Positions 8,481 to 17,192 are shown, counted from the first letter of the stretch. The stretch: 64,000 bases of DNA from JALYNX01 sp035292685 (GCA_035292685.1 DATDPP010000080.1:11282-75281), one strand, 5' to 3'. Made by a program: numbers and translations. Notes: a model not told the origin generated them from the sequence alone.

Positions 8481-8837
8481 ATGGCCAATGATCCCGAAGT
8501 CGATGCGTGGTTCGTTGGCTACGAGCACCCGATGAAGGACGCGATGGAGGCGGTGCGGGCCACGATTCTCTCTGATGAGAGGATGACGGAGGCGATCAAA
8601 TGGCAGAGCCCGACGTTCATGTACAAGGGGAACATGGCGAGTTTCAATCCCCGCACGAAGGCACATGTCAGCTTGATGTTTCATACGGGTGCCTCGATAC
8701 CCGGTGAGCACAAGCGTCTAGAAGGTGGGGGAGACACCGCGCGTTACATGCGGTTCGAAAGTATGGAGGATGTGGAGGCGGCCGGTGACGAGTTGTTGGC
8801 AGTCGTCGAGGCCTGGTGCCAGTCACGGCACGGGTGA
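8481..8837 (+). CDS. DUF1801 (YdhG-like) protein
   Basis: This 118-residue cytosolic protein belongs to the DUF1801 fold family. It shows the typical WFVGYEHPMKDAMEAVRATIL opening (split here as WFVGYEHP and MKDAMEAVRATIL), then EAIKWQSPTFMYKGNMASF and HVSLMFHTGA. The biochemical role of the family is not settled. It starts 9 bp after valS on the same strand and converges on dedA. The ATG is supported by a TANNNT box 6 nt upstream and by the match to the family N-terminus. Confidence 0.8.
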   Translation: MANDPEVDAWFVGYEHPMKDAMEAVRATILSDERMTEAIKWQSPTFMYKGNMASFNPRTKAHVSLMFHTGASIPGEHKRLEGGGDTARYMRFESMEDVEAAGDELLAVVEAWCQSRHG

Positions 8838-8843
8838 TGACCG

Positions 8844-9527
8844 TCACATATCCTGGTGGTCGTGCTCATCTGAGCCCTCAACCCCGACGGCTCGCCCACG
8901 GCGCCCCCGCCAGATCTCGATCACCATGGGGGTGATCGAGATGAGCACGATCACGATGATCGTCACTTCGAGGTTGCGGGCCACGAAGTCGACCTGACCC
9001 AGGTAGTAGCCGAGAGTAGTGACGCCGAGGGCCCAGAGCACGCCGCCAATCACGTTGAACCGGAAGAAGGTCCCGTAGTCCATGCGACCGACCCCGGCCA
9101 CCACCGGGGCGAAGGTACGGACAATGGGGATGAATCGGGCAAGGACGATGGTCTTCGGCCCGTAGCGCTCGAAGTAGCTGTGGGCCCGATCGACGTACTC
9201 CTGTTTGAAAAAGCGGGAGTCGGGGCGTCTGAAGAGGGGAGGGCCCGCTTTGAGCCCGATCAGGTAGCCGACCTGGTCACCGATCACAGCGGCCAGGAGA
9301 CACCCGATCAGAAGTGGGAGGAACGGGAGATGCAGGGACTCGGGGATCGATTCGGGGCCGGATGCGAAGAAGCCGGCCGTGAAGAGCAGCGAGTCGCCGG
9401 GGAGGAAGAACCCGAAGAGCAGCCCGGACTCGGCGAAGATCACGGCGAAAATGCCAAGCAGACCCACGGTCTGAATCAGCTTCTCGGGATCCAGCCAGTC
9501 GAGGAAGTCGATGGCGATGATCGGCAC
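8844..9527 (-). CDS. DedA family membrane protein
   Basis: This 227-residue polytopic inner-membrane protein has the DedA/VTT features: FAESGLLFGFFLPGDSLLFTAGFFAS, then IGDQVGYLIGLKAGPPLF and the amphipathic ARFIPIVRTFAPVVAGVGRMDY. DedA proteins are linked to lipid-carrier flipping and membrane homeostasis, but the substrate here is unknown. An insertion sequence begins only 16 bp upstream of the start codon, so the original promoter region has probably been displaced. Confidence 0.9.
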   Translation of the reverse strand: MPIIAIDFLDWLDPEKLIQTVGLLGIFAVIFAESGLLFGFFLPGDSLLFTAGFFASGPESIPESLHLPFLPLLIGCLLAAVIGDQVGYLIGLKAGPPLFRRPDSRFFKQEYVDRAHSYFERYGPKTIVLARFIPIVRTFAPVVAGVGRMDYGTFFRFNVIGGVLWALGVTTLGYYLGQVDFVARNLEVTIIVIVLISITPMVIEIWRGRRGRAVGVEGSDEHDHQDM

Positions 9528-9537
9528 GAGCTGTCAG

Positions 9538-10588
9538 CCTAGGTGTCCTTCCCACAGAGGTGGTTGATGAGCACGGTCATGGGTGATTGTCCGGCGAGGC
9601 CGCTGTGGGGTCGGGTCTGATTGTATGTGTTGAGGAATCCGGCGAGGGCGTCTCGTCGTTCCTGGTTGGTCTGGTAGGGCCGCTTGTAGGCCCAGCCGGC
9701 GGCGAGGGTCTGGTGGAATCGTTCCACTTTGCCGTTGGTTTGGGCCGGTAGGGCCGGGTCCGCTTGTGGGCGGCGCCGATCGTGTCCAACACGGTTTGGA
9801 AGCTTCGAGCCTGGTAGGCGAAGGCGTTGTCGGTCATCACCGCGTCGATCCTGAACCCGTAGCTGGCGAACCAGGCAGCGGCTCGGAGCATGAACCCGGC
9901 GCAGGTTTCGGCGTCTTCTCCGTCGAGGATCTCGGTGTAGGCGACCCGGGAGTGGTCATCGACCATGGAATGACAGAACTCGTAGCCGACACGTTGAGTC
10001 TGATCCCGACCGGCTCGACCGTTGATCCGCCAGCCGCCACCATCAGGGACCCGTCCCAGTTTCTTAATGTCGACATGGACCAGCTCCCCAGGATGATCCC
10101 GCACATAACGGATCGGGATCCCTGTGCTCCGATCCAAATCCCCGAGTCGAGACAGACCACGACGGGCCAACACCGCATAGATCGTGGACCGGGGCATACC
10201 CAGCCGGCCCGCCATCAGATGTGGACCCTCACGTTCGGTTATCCGATCCGCGACCACCACTTGTTCCATCCCAGAGCTCAACTGGGTCGGACATCGATGC
10301 GGGCGAGACGACCGGTCGCAAAGGCCGGGTTCGCCTTCCTCCCGCCAACGTCCCAGCCACCGGTGAGCCGTCTGCCGAGAAACCCCAGCCGCCGCCGCAG
10401 CCGACGCCACCGGCCATCCCAACACCAAGATCCGATCCACCAGCAGCCGCCTGCCAAACGGAGTCAAACGAGCCGTAACCTGAACCACGAGGGCCTCCTC
10501 AAGATCCGCGGATATCACAACCACGAATCGAACAGGCAGGCCCTCAACCAATCAAGTGTCAACAACGTCCCTGGGAAGGACACCTAGG
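9538..10588 (-). mobile_element. IS481-type insertion sequence with 6-bp target duplication
   Basis: The element proper spans 9544-10582 (1039 bp). It is bounded by perfect 11-bp terminal inverted repeats, TGTCCTTCCCA (9544-9554) and its complement (10572-10582). Ends starting TGT suit IS481. CCTAGG flanks it on both sides (9538-9543 and 10583-10588), consistent with target-site duplication. It carries one frameshifted transposase gene. Confidence 0.9.
9539..10551 (-). pseudogene. IS481 family transposase, frameshifted
   Basis: The N-terminus has an HTH (RLTPFGRRLLVDRILV, then AAAAGVSRQTAHRWLGRWREEG). A DDE integrase core follows, with the first Asp in HVDIKKLGR and the second in VMTDNAFAY. 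After RTRPYRP, near 9740, the frame shifts by -1. The catalytic Glu (GKVERFHQT) and the C-terminus, running to 9539, lie in the other frame. The zero-frame product therefore lacks the Glu. The CCCAAAC run at the junction is not in phase for canonical slippage, so a one-base loss is likelier than programmed frameshifting. The start could be ATG 10551 or GTG 10488. Confidence 0.85.
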
Positions 10589-11029
10589 TGTCGGGATCCG
10601 GTTCGGAATGGCCAAGTAAGTGCCACCCGGCTCCGACGCCATGTTGGCGATGATCGTTGCCGGATCGATCCAGTTCACTGTCTAGGGATACGCACGGGAG
10701 GCGTCTGCTGAGTTCAACAAGAAGTGGGCGTATCTGGTCAATGGGTGGCGACCCTATTGATCGTCGCTCCGCTGACCGTCACCACCATCCAAACGGTGCG
10801 CCGCCAGAACATTCTCGATCGTGCAGAGGCCATCGCCCTCGAGTGGGCAGCGGACAGCAACACTCATGTGGTGCGGACCGATTTCGAGGGCGAGGATCTC
10901 ATCCTTTACGTCGAGGACCTCGACGACCTGCCTCCGGGTGATCTCGCCGCTGCGCTGGCCGATGCCGCGGGGTGTTTCACACCACAAACGATTTCCGGAA
11001 GCGGCTGGTTTCCCGACGATCCTGGTTAG
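10589..11029 (+). pseudogene. Possible decayed C-terminus of a DUF389-like membrane protein
   Basis: From about 10640 one frame reads DAMLAMIVAGSIQFTV, a TAG stop, then GYAREASAEFNKKWAYLV. After a frameshift near 10735 the text continues VATLLIVAPLTVTTIQTVRR and a soluble tail to 11029. This resembles the end of DUF389 hydrophobic proteins: last membrane helices followed by an acidic soluble domain. The N-terminal part is absent because the IS element begins immediately upstream. A 101-aa open frame from GTG 10724 could still be translated, but I regard it as a remnant. Apart from this, the 450-bp gap holds nothing I recognise. Confidence 0.4.
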
Positions 11030-11032
11030 GGT
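11027..11032 (+). promoter_or_regulatory. Putative -10 box of the M15 peptidase gene
   Basis: TAGGGT fits TANNNT and ends 6 nt before the GTG at 11039; it overlaps the end of the preceding remnant. Confidence 0.45.
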
Positions 11033-11038
11033 CGATTC

Positions 11039-11911
11039 GTGCGACGGGTCTTGTTGGTGGCCATGGTGGCGCTGGTCACGGCATGTTCCAGCCTCGGTGG
11101 TGACTCTGCCTCGACCTCGACCACCTCCACGCTGGCACCGACGACCAACTCCACGCTGGCACCGACGACCACCACCACGGTTCCGGCCACCACCACGACG
11201 ATCAATCCTTTTGCTCGTCCCGAATGGATGGGCACCCGGGTGTTGCCGCTCCGCGCCGACGGTTACGGCGAGGCCCAGCCGACGCCACCTGAATTCGACC
11301 CCCGTGCCATGGAGACTCCTGACGTCTTCCTGCCGCCGAGCGATGAGCATTTTCGCTCGAGCATCGGTCCGATCCCGCCCGATGTGCTGGCTCGCTCCAG
11401 TTGGGTGCCGGAATGCCCGGTCACCGTCGATGAGCTCGCCTACTTGACCGTCAGTCACTACGGATTCGACGGTCGCTTTCACACCGGGGAGATCATCGTC
11501 AATCTGGACTTTGCCGAAGAGGTGGTCGAGGTGTTTCGCCTGATGCACGAGGCCCGGTTCCCGATCGAGCAGATACGGGTCATCACCAAGGAAGAGATCG
11601 ACGCCCCGCCCACCGGGGATTGGAACGACACCACCTCCTTCGTCTGCCGTCCGGCGGTGGGATCGATCTCGTGGTCCCAACATGCATATGGCCTGGCGAT
11701 CGATGTCAACCCGTTCCACAACCCCTATCTGAATGGCGATCTGGTGCTGCCGGAGCTGGCCTCGACCTACACCGATCGGGAAGACGTCCGCCCGGGGATG
11801 ATCACCGACGGTGACGTGGTCGTCGAAGCCTTTGCCGACATGGGCTGGGGCTGGGGCGGCAACTGGGACACGCTCAAGGATTGGATGCATTTCTCGTTCA
11901 CCGGGAGGTGA
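11039..11911 (+). CDS. Lipoprotein with M15 D-Ala-D-Ala carboxypeptidase domain
   Basis: This 290-residue protein has a lipoprotein signal peptide with lipobox LVTAC (Cys16). A Thr/Ser/Pro-rich spacer follows, with the repeated unit STLAPTT, then a VanY-like M15 peptidase domain. The zinc motif SQHAYGLAIDVN is near residue 212 and the final DWMHF near 280. It would trim peptidoglycan stem peptides outside the membrane. GTG is chosen as the start because it sits directly before the signal peptide and 6 nt after a TANNNT box. It is probably transcribed alone. Confidence 0.85.
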   Translation: MRRVLLVAMVALVTACSSLGGDSASTSTTSTLAPTTNSTLAPTTTTTVPATTTTINPFARPEWMGTRVLPLRADGYGEAQPTPPEFDPRAMETPDVFLPPSDEHFRSSIGPIPPDVLARSSWVPECPVTVDELAYLTVSHYGFDGRFHTGEIIVNLDFAEEVVEVFRLMHEARFPIEQIRVITKEEIDAPPTGDWNDTTSFVCRPAVGSISWSQHAYGLAIDVNPFHNPYLNGDLVLPELASTYTDREDVRPGMITDGDVVVEAFADMGWGWGGNWDTLKDWMHFSFTGR

Positions 11912-11923
11912 AGAACCGGGCGG

Positions 11924-12019
11924 TTTGACGTTTTGACGATTCTTCTGATCTCGGACCTCTGTGCTTGACGATTTGACGATTGCGCCACGACAGCCTAGAG
12001 TATCGTCAAATCGTCAAAG
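11924..12019 (+). promoter_or_regulatory. TTTGACGAT-type repeat array overlapping a promoter
   Basis: Two direct copies lie at 11924-11941 (TTTGACGTTTTGACGATT) and 11964-11981 (CTTGACGATTTGACGATT). An inverted copy is at 12002-12019 (ATCGTCAAATCGTCAAAG). Centres are about 40 bp apart. TTGACG (11973-11978), a 17-bp spacer and TAGAGT (11996-12001) make a good promoter embedded in the array. Likely operators for the HTH protein downstream (autoregulation), by inference. Confidence 0.7.
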
Positions 12020-12028
12020 GAGCCCCCC

Positions 12029-13033
12029 CTGAAGGACACACGGGCAGAAGACATTCTTTCGGTGCTTGCTCACGGGCCACAGACTTCCAGGGCATTAGCT
12101 GAAAGGTTCAACCTATCGAGACAGGCCGTTCACTATCACTTGAAAGAGTTGAGAGAGCAGGGTCTCGTCAGACAGGTCAGAAAGGCCCGCGCCGCATTCT
12201 GGGAACCGGTCTACGACCTGGTCCTGACTTGGGGCCTGGGTGACGAGCCACTCGAGGAAGACGCCATGTGGCGTCAGTTTCTGGCCGTCCATGGTCCCCT
12301 TGACGTCAGTGACGATACCCGGGCTTGCCTCGACTACGGCGTTACGGAGATGTTGAACAACGCAATAGACCACTCAGGAGGCACGGAGATAGCGCTCCGT
12401 GGCCGGGTCGGCGATGCAACTGTCGAATTTGTCGTCAATGACGACGGAATCGGAGCGTTCCGTCACGTGGTGGAACATTTCGACCTTCCGAGTGAGCTCG
12501 ACGCCATCGCGCATATTGCAAAGGGTCAACAGACCACTGATCCCAGCCGACACTCGGGTCAGGGCCTCTTCTTCACCTCCAAGCTGTTCGATCAGTTCGA
12601 GCTCGACTCAGGAACCTACATCTGGGCGGTGGACAACCTTCGGGATGACACGACGGTGGCTCCCGGCACGGGGCGGCAGGGGACATCAGTTCTGTTGGTC
12701 ACGAGGCTACAAGGAACGCGAAGCCCCAAAGATGTGTTTGACCGGTTCACCAATACCGAGAGCTACGAGTTGGATCGAACCATCGTCAAGGTTGCTCTCA
12801 CCGCCCACGGGAAAGACTTCATCAGTCGGTCCGAGGCCAAGCGGCTGGCGGTGGGACTCGAGTTGTACGGCGTCGTTGAACTTGACTTTCAGGGGGTGGA
12901 TCGGATTGGTCAAGGGTTTGTCGATGAGTTGTTTCGAGTGTGGGCTTCGCAGCATCCGAACACCGAGTTTCGAGTTGTCAACGCATCACCAGAGGTCGAA
13001 TTCATGATTCGGCGCGGACTGCCTCGTACCTAG
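12029..13033 (+). CDS. HTH-GHKL ATPase-STAS-like (DUF4325) regulator
   Basis: About 334 residues hold three domains. The N-terminal winged HTH has ALAERFNLSRQAVHYHLKEL. The GHKL ATPase has N-box EMLNNAIDHS, G1 NDDGIGA and G2 HSGQGLFFTS. The C-terminal STAS-like DUF4325 region runs from FISRSEAKRLAVGLELYG. It looks like a one-protein regulator combining DNA binding with an anti-sigma-type kinase fold; the signal is unknown. The start is unusual: no ATG, GTG or TTG is in frame before GTG 12062, which would cut into the HTH. CTG 12029 has AAAGGAG at 12016-12022, 6 nt upstream, and gives the whole HTH. Confidence 0.8.
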   Translation: MKDTRAEDILSVLAHGPQTSRALAERFNLSRQAVHYHLKELREQGLVRQVRKARAAFWEPVYDLVLTWGLGDEPLEEDAMWRQFLAVHGPLDVSDDTRACLDYGVTEMLNNAIDHSGGTEIALRGRVGDATVEFVVNDDGIGAFRHVVEHFDLPSELDAIAHIAKGQQTTDPSRHSGQGLFFTSKLFDQFELDSGTYIWAVDNLRDDTTVAPGTGRQGTSVLLVTRLQGTRSPKDVFDRFTNTESYELDRTIVKVALTAHGKDFISRSEAKRLAVGLELYGVVELDFQGVDRIGQGFVDELFRVWASQHPNTEFRVVNASPEVEFMIRRGLPRT

Positions 13034-13060
13034 ACACCTCGAACATATGTTCGATATAGT
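13031..13060 (+). promoter_or_regulatory. LexA (SOS) box inside the dnaE2 promoter
   Basis: TCGAACATATGTTCGA (13039-13054) is a perfect palindrome matching the actinobacterial LexA box. It fills the 18-bp spacer between TAGACA (-35, 13031-13036) and TATAGT (-10, 13055-13060), so bound LexA would block RNA polymerase. The -35 box overlaps the stop codon of the preceding gene. Confidence 0.9.
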
Positions 13061-13067
13061 GCGGTGG

Positions 13068-16000
13068 GTGAGCGGGTACGCAGAACTGCACTGTCATACC
13101 AATTTCTCGTTCCTCGACGGGGCCTCCCATCCCGAGGATCTGGTGGAGCGGGCCATCGAACTGGGTTACGAGGCGCTGGCGGTCACCGACCACGACGGGT
13201 TCTACGGGGTCTCCCGGTTCTGGCAGACGGCCAAGGAGACAGGTTTGCCCGCCATCTACGGGGTGGAGATCGGTTTGGAGGCCGAACCACGGGGTGTCGA
13301 TGACCCGCTGACCCGGGCCCAGGATTGGGACCGGCAACGGCACGCCCGGACCAAGGGCGCCCAAGGCCGGTTGCGGAGGGGCCGCAGTGTCCGGGCCCAT
13401 GGGGTGAAACCCACCGATCTCCCTGAGACCGACCATCTGGTGTTGCTCGCCGGCTCGCCCGGGGGGTATCGGGAACTCTCCAATCTGGTGACCAGGGCCC
13501 AGCTCCGGGGAGAGAAGGATCACCCGGTCTACGTCTGGGAGGATCTGGCGGAGACGGCCCGGAGCCCCGATGTCCACGCCCTGACCGGATGTCACTTCGG
13601 GGCGGTGCCCAAGGCCGCCTTTCGGGGAGACCTGGGGGCAACCATCAGGGAAAGCTCGAGACTGAGGGAGCTGTTCGGGGCCCGCCTCCATCTCGAGTTA
13701 TGGCATCACAGCATGCCCGAAGACGATCCCCGCAACGACCTGATGTGGGAGGTGTCACAAAAGCTGTCCCTACCCGTGGTCGCCACCAACCAGGTCCACT
13801 ACCACCAGCGCAAAGACGCTTATCTCTCCGAAGTCCTGGCCGCCATCGGGGGGAGACGCACCCTGATGCTCGCCGACGGGTTCCGCCCCGCCAGTGATGA
13901 GCGCTATCTGAAGCACCCGGGCGAGATGGCCACGAGATTTGCCCGTTATCCGGGGGCGGTGGCCCGAGCCGGAGAGTTGGGCCGGCGTCTCGCCTTCGAC
14001 TTGGGCCTGGTCGCCCCCAATCTGCCCGACTTCCCGATGCCCGGCCATTTCCAGGACGAGATGGGCTATCTGCGCCATCTGACCTGGGAGGGAGCGCGGG
14101 AGGTCTATGCGGGAGGTGATGACGGCATCGACTCCGGGGCGAGACGCCGGTTGGAGCACGAGTTGGACATCATCGAGAAACTCGGGTTCCCCGGTTATTT
14201 CCTGGTGGTCAAGGACATCATCGACTTCGCCCGTTCCCAGGACATCTACTGCCAGATCCGGGGCTCGGGGGCCGACTCGGCGGTTTGTCGGTGTCTTGGC
14301 ATGACCCGGGTCGACCCGATCCGGCTTCATCTCCCCTTCGAGCGGTTTCTGTCCGAGGAGCGGGGGAGGCCGCCGGACATTGACATCGACTTCGAGGCCG
14401 ACCGGCGCGAGGAGGTCATCCAGTACTGCTATCGCAAGTACGGGCGGGAACGGGCGGCGATGGTGGCCAACGTCATCACCTACCGGGCCAAATCGGTGTT
14501 GCGAGACGTGGCCAAGACCTTCGGGTTCACCCAGGCCCAGGTGGACGGGCTCTCCAAGTATGTTGACACCCGGGACCCCGCCCAGCTCCGTCTGGACACT
14601 CCGCTCCCCGAGGGCATGACAAGCGAGATGATCTACGACATCTGCTGGCGTCTCGACGGCTATCCCCGTCACCTGGGGATCCACTCCGGTGGGATGGTGA
14701 TCGCCGACCGCCCTCTGTGGCAGGTGGTTCCCATGGAGTGGGGTCGGATGGAGGGGAGGACCGTCCTGCAATGGGACAAGGACGACTCGGCGGCGGTGGG
14801 GATCGTCAAGTTCGACCTGCTCGGCCTGGGGATGCTCAACGCCCTTCATCTCGCCCACGACCTGATCGAGGACACCCACGGCATCGATATCGACCTCGCC
14901 GCCATCCCCCAGGAGCCGGCGATCTACCGCTCGATCACCCGGGCCGACACCGTCGGCCTGTTCCAGATCGAGTCCCGGGCCCAGATGGCGACCCTGCCCA
15001 AGATGAAGCCCAAGACCTTCTATGACCTGGCGGTGGAGGTGGCCCTGATCCGTCCCGGCCCGATCCAGGGCCAGTCGGTCCACCCCTATCTGCGCCGGCG
15101 CAGTGGTGAGGAGCCCGTGCGTTACCCGCACCCCTCAACCGAGCCGATCCTGGCCAAGACCCTGGGGGTTCCCATCTTCCAGGAGCAATTGATGGAACTG
15201 GCCCGGGTCTGTGCCGGGTTCGACGGGGGCCAGGCCGACCGTCTCCGTCAGGCGATGACCCATAAACGCTCGGAGAAGGCGATGGGAAAGCTCCGCGACG
15301 ACCTCTATGCCGGGATGGCGGGCAACGGAATCGTCGATGCCGCCGCCGACGAGATCTGGGAGAAGCTGCAGGGTTTCGCCGCCTTCGGTTTCCCCGAGAG
15401 CCACTCGGTGAGCTTTGCCTACATCGTCTACATGTCGGCCTGGCTCCGCTTCCATTACCCGGCCGAGTACCTGGCCGGGTTGCTCAACGCCCAGCCGATG
15501 GGGTTCTACAGCCCGAACTCCCTGGTCCAGGACTCACAACGACACGGGGTGGTGGTCCTGGGGCCGGACGTGAACGTGTCGTGGCACGACTGCACCATCG
15601 AGCCGGTCGAGGCCGACCGCGACGATGTGGTGTCGTATTTGGGCGAGCAGTGGCGGAGGGGCCGGGGGAGGGCCGACGACCCGATCCGGCCCCCGGTCGG
15701 GGTGCGGATGGGGCTGCGTTATGTACGCAACCTGGGGGAGAGGGAGGTGACCCGGATCGAGGCGGCCCGGATCCTGGGCGGGTTGTTCGAGTCTCCCGAG
15801 GATCTGGCGTTTCGCACCGGTTTGGGGGTGAGCGCCCTCGAAGGCCTGGCGGGGGCGGGGGCGCTGGAGTCGATCGGGCTCGGTCGTCGGGAGGGGATGT
15901 GGGCCGCCGGGGCCCTGGCCGAGATCGACCCCGAGCGGTTGGCGTTGTCCCCGGGGGTGGAGGCTCCCGAGTTGCCGGGGATGAGCGAGGAGGAGACCCA

Positions 16001-16385
16001 TCGAGCCGATCTCTGGGCGACCGGGGTGTCGGGTCGGCATCCGATGAGTTTCGTCCGGGACCAGTTGGAGGGTTGCTTGACCGCGGCTCAGGCCCTGGAG
16101 GTGGAGCGACATCGGGCCCGGGTCAGGGTGGCCGGGGTGGTCACCCACCGTCAGCGGCCGGGCACCGCCAAGGGTGTCTACTTCCTCAACCTGGAGGACG
16201 AGACCGGGTTGTTGAACATCGTGGTGTTGCCGGATGTGTGGGCGAGGCATCGGGAGGTGGTCCGGAAGAGCCCGGCGCTGGTGATCGAAGGCCGTCTCGA
16301 GTTCCACGACGGGGTGACCAATATCGTGGCCCGGGATTTCCAACCGATCGGGGTGCAGACTGTCCAATCACGGGACTTCCGCTAA
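13068..16385 (+). CDS. dnaE2: Error-prone DNA polymerase III alpha subunit
   Basis: DnaE2 is the damage-inducible translesion polymerase of bacterial SOS mutagenesis, usually working with ImuA'/ImuB, which are not in this window. The ~1105-residue product opens with the PHP domain (YAELHCHTNFSFLDGASHPEDL). The C-family polymerase core follows, with GSGADSAV near residue 400 and the metal-binding PDIDIDFE near 434. Helix-hairpin-helix and OB-fold regions lie at the end. An ATG at 13047 is inside the LexA box and unlikely to be used. GTG 13068 lies 7 nt after the -10 box and gives the expected N-terminus, implying a leaderless mRNA. Confidence 0.93.
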   Translation: MSGYAELHCHTNFSFLDGASHPEDLVERAIELGYEALAVTDHDGFYGVSRFWQTAKETGLPAIYGVEIGLEAEPRGVDDPLTRAQDWDRQRHARTKGAQGRLRRGRSVRAHGVKPTDLPETDHLVLLAGSPGGYRELSNLVTRAQLRGEKDHPVYVWEDLAETARSPDVHALTGCHFGAVPKAAFRGDLGATIRESSRLRELFGARLHLELWHHSMPEDDPRNDLMWEVSQKLSLPVVATNQVHYHQRKDAYLSEVLAAIGGRRTLMLADGFRPASDERYLKHPGEMATRFARYPGAVARAGELGRRLAFDLGLVAPNLPDFPMPGHFQDEMGYLRHLTWEGAREVYAGGDDGIDSGARRRLEHELDIIEKLGFPGYFLVVKDIIDFARSQDIYCQIRGSGADSAVCRCLGMTRVDPIRLHLPFERFLSEERGRPPDIDIDFEADRREEVIQYCYRKYGRERAAMVANVITYRAKSVLRDVAKTFGFTQAQVDGLSKYVDTRDPAQLRLDTPLPEGMTSEMIYDICWRLDGYPRHLGIHSGGMVIADRPLWQVVPMEWGRMEGRTVLQWDKDDSAAVGIVKFDLLGLGMLNALHLAHDLIEDTHGIDIDLAAIPQEPAIYRSITRADTVGLFQIESRAQMATLPKMKPKTFYDLAVEVALIRPGPIQGQSVHPYLRRRSGEEPVRYPHPSTEPILAKTLGVPIFQEQLMELARVCAGFDGGQADRLRQAMTHKRSEKAMGKLRDDLYAGMAGNGIVDAAADEIWEKLQGFAAFGFPESHSVSFAYIVYMSAWLRFHYPAEYLAGLLNAQPMGFYSPNSLVQDSQRHGVVVLGPDVNVSWHDCTIEPVEADRDDVVSYLGEQWRRGRGRADDPIRPPVGVRMGLRYVRNLGEREVTRIEAARILGGLFESPEDLAFRTGLGVSALEGLAGAGALESIGLGRREGMWAAGALAEIDPERLALSPGVEAPELPGMSEEETHRADLWATGVSGRHPMSFVRDQLEGCLTAAQALEVERHRARVRVAGVVTHRQRPGTAKGVYFLNLEDETGLLNIVVLPDVWARHREVVRKSPALVIEGRLEFHDGVTNIVARDFQPIGVQTVQSRDFR

Positions 16386-16394
16386 CGCTAGGTG

Positions 16395-17192
16395 TCAACG
16401 CTCTCGGTGCAGATGCGCTTCGAGTTCCTCCATGAACCGGTCGATGCTTTGGATGTGGCAGGCGTGGTCACCGGGTAGCTCGACGACTCTTGCGTCGGGG
16501 ATTCGCCCGCCGAGAACGTCCACCACCCGTTTCAGCCACGGTTGGGTCACGGTTCCCTTGACCAGCAGCACCGGACAGGTCATCGACGAGAGCTCCTCCA
16601 CCGACCTTCCCGAGCGATCTACCTTCTCCGACTGCCAGGAGAGAGCCATTCTGTGGGAGACCCAGCGCTCCCAGTTGGGATCCCGGCGCGCCGCTGCCGG
16701 ATCCCCCACGAATCCGGCGTATCCGAGGAACCTTGCCAGATCGTCCTCGGTCACCTCGTGTCCGGCCAGACCATGAATGAATTCGTTCAACTCAGCGATC
16801 ACAGCATCTTCCTCTCCCAGCTGTTCGAGAATCCAGTAGGCGGCCGGCTCCACCAGGGTCAGGGATCGCACCCGGTCGGGATAAGCCAGGGCGAACTCGA
16901 TCAGGGCCCGTCCCCCGCCCGACCAACCGGCGAAGTCGGCCGTCTCGATGACCAGTTCGTCGACGGTGAGGCGGAGGCTCTCTCGCTCGATTTTGGCCGT
17001 GTAGCCGGGATCACCGGGTTCCCCCGCCGAACCGAGCTCATTGTGAATCGGCTGGACCCGGACCACCCGGTGATGGGCCTCGAGGCGTTCTTGGTGAGGG
17101 ATCCACGACAACCATCCCGTAAGTCCCCCTGGGACCAAGACGAGAGGATCGCCCTTCCCCGAGATCTGGTAAGTGAGGACCCTCGGCTTCAT
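16395..17192 (-). CDS. Alpha/beta hydrolase
   Basis: This is a 265-residue alpha/beta hydrolase fold protein of unknown substrate. The nucleophile elbow is GWSGGG, with Ser near residue 91. The oxyanion-hole strand is LVLVPGG and the catalytic His is probably in LPGDHACH near the C-terminus. An acidic residue is expected after the VLLVKG strand. AGGAGG with a 6-nt spacer precedes the ATG. It is followed by no gene on its strand, and converges on dnaE2 with a 9-bp gap. Confidence 0.8.
   Translation of the reverse strand: MKPRVLTYQISGKGDPLVLVPGGLTGWLSWIPHQERLEAHHRVVRVQPIHNELGSAGEPGDPGYTAKIERESLRLTVDELVIETADFAGWSGGGRALIEFALAYPDRVRSLTLVEPAAYWILEQLGEEDAVIAELNEFIHGLAGHEVTEDDLARFLGYAGFVGDPAAARRDPNWERWVSHRMALSWQSEKVDRSGRSVEELSSMTCPVLLVKGTVTQPWLKRVVDVLGGRIPDARVVELPGDHACHIQSIDRFMEELEAHLHRER

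Noticed and set aside
9730..9750. Programmed -1 frameshift in the IS481 transposase
   Set aside because: CCCAAAC is not in the phase needed for tandem slippage and IS481 transposases are normally made from a single frame.
13047..13067. ATG 13047 as the dnaE2 start
   Set aside because: It lies inside the LexA box and upstream of the predicted transcription start; the extra residues do not match the family.
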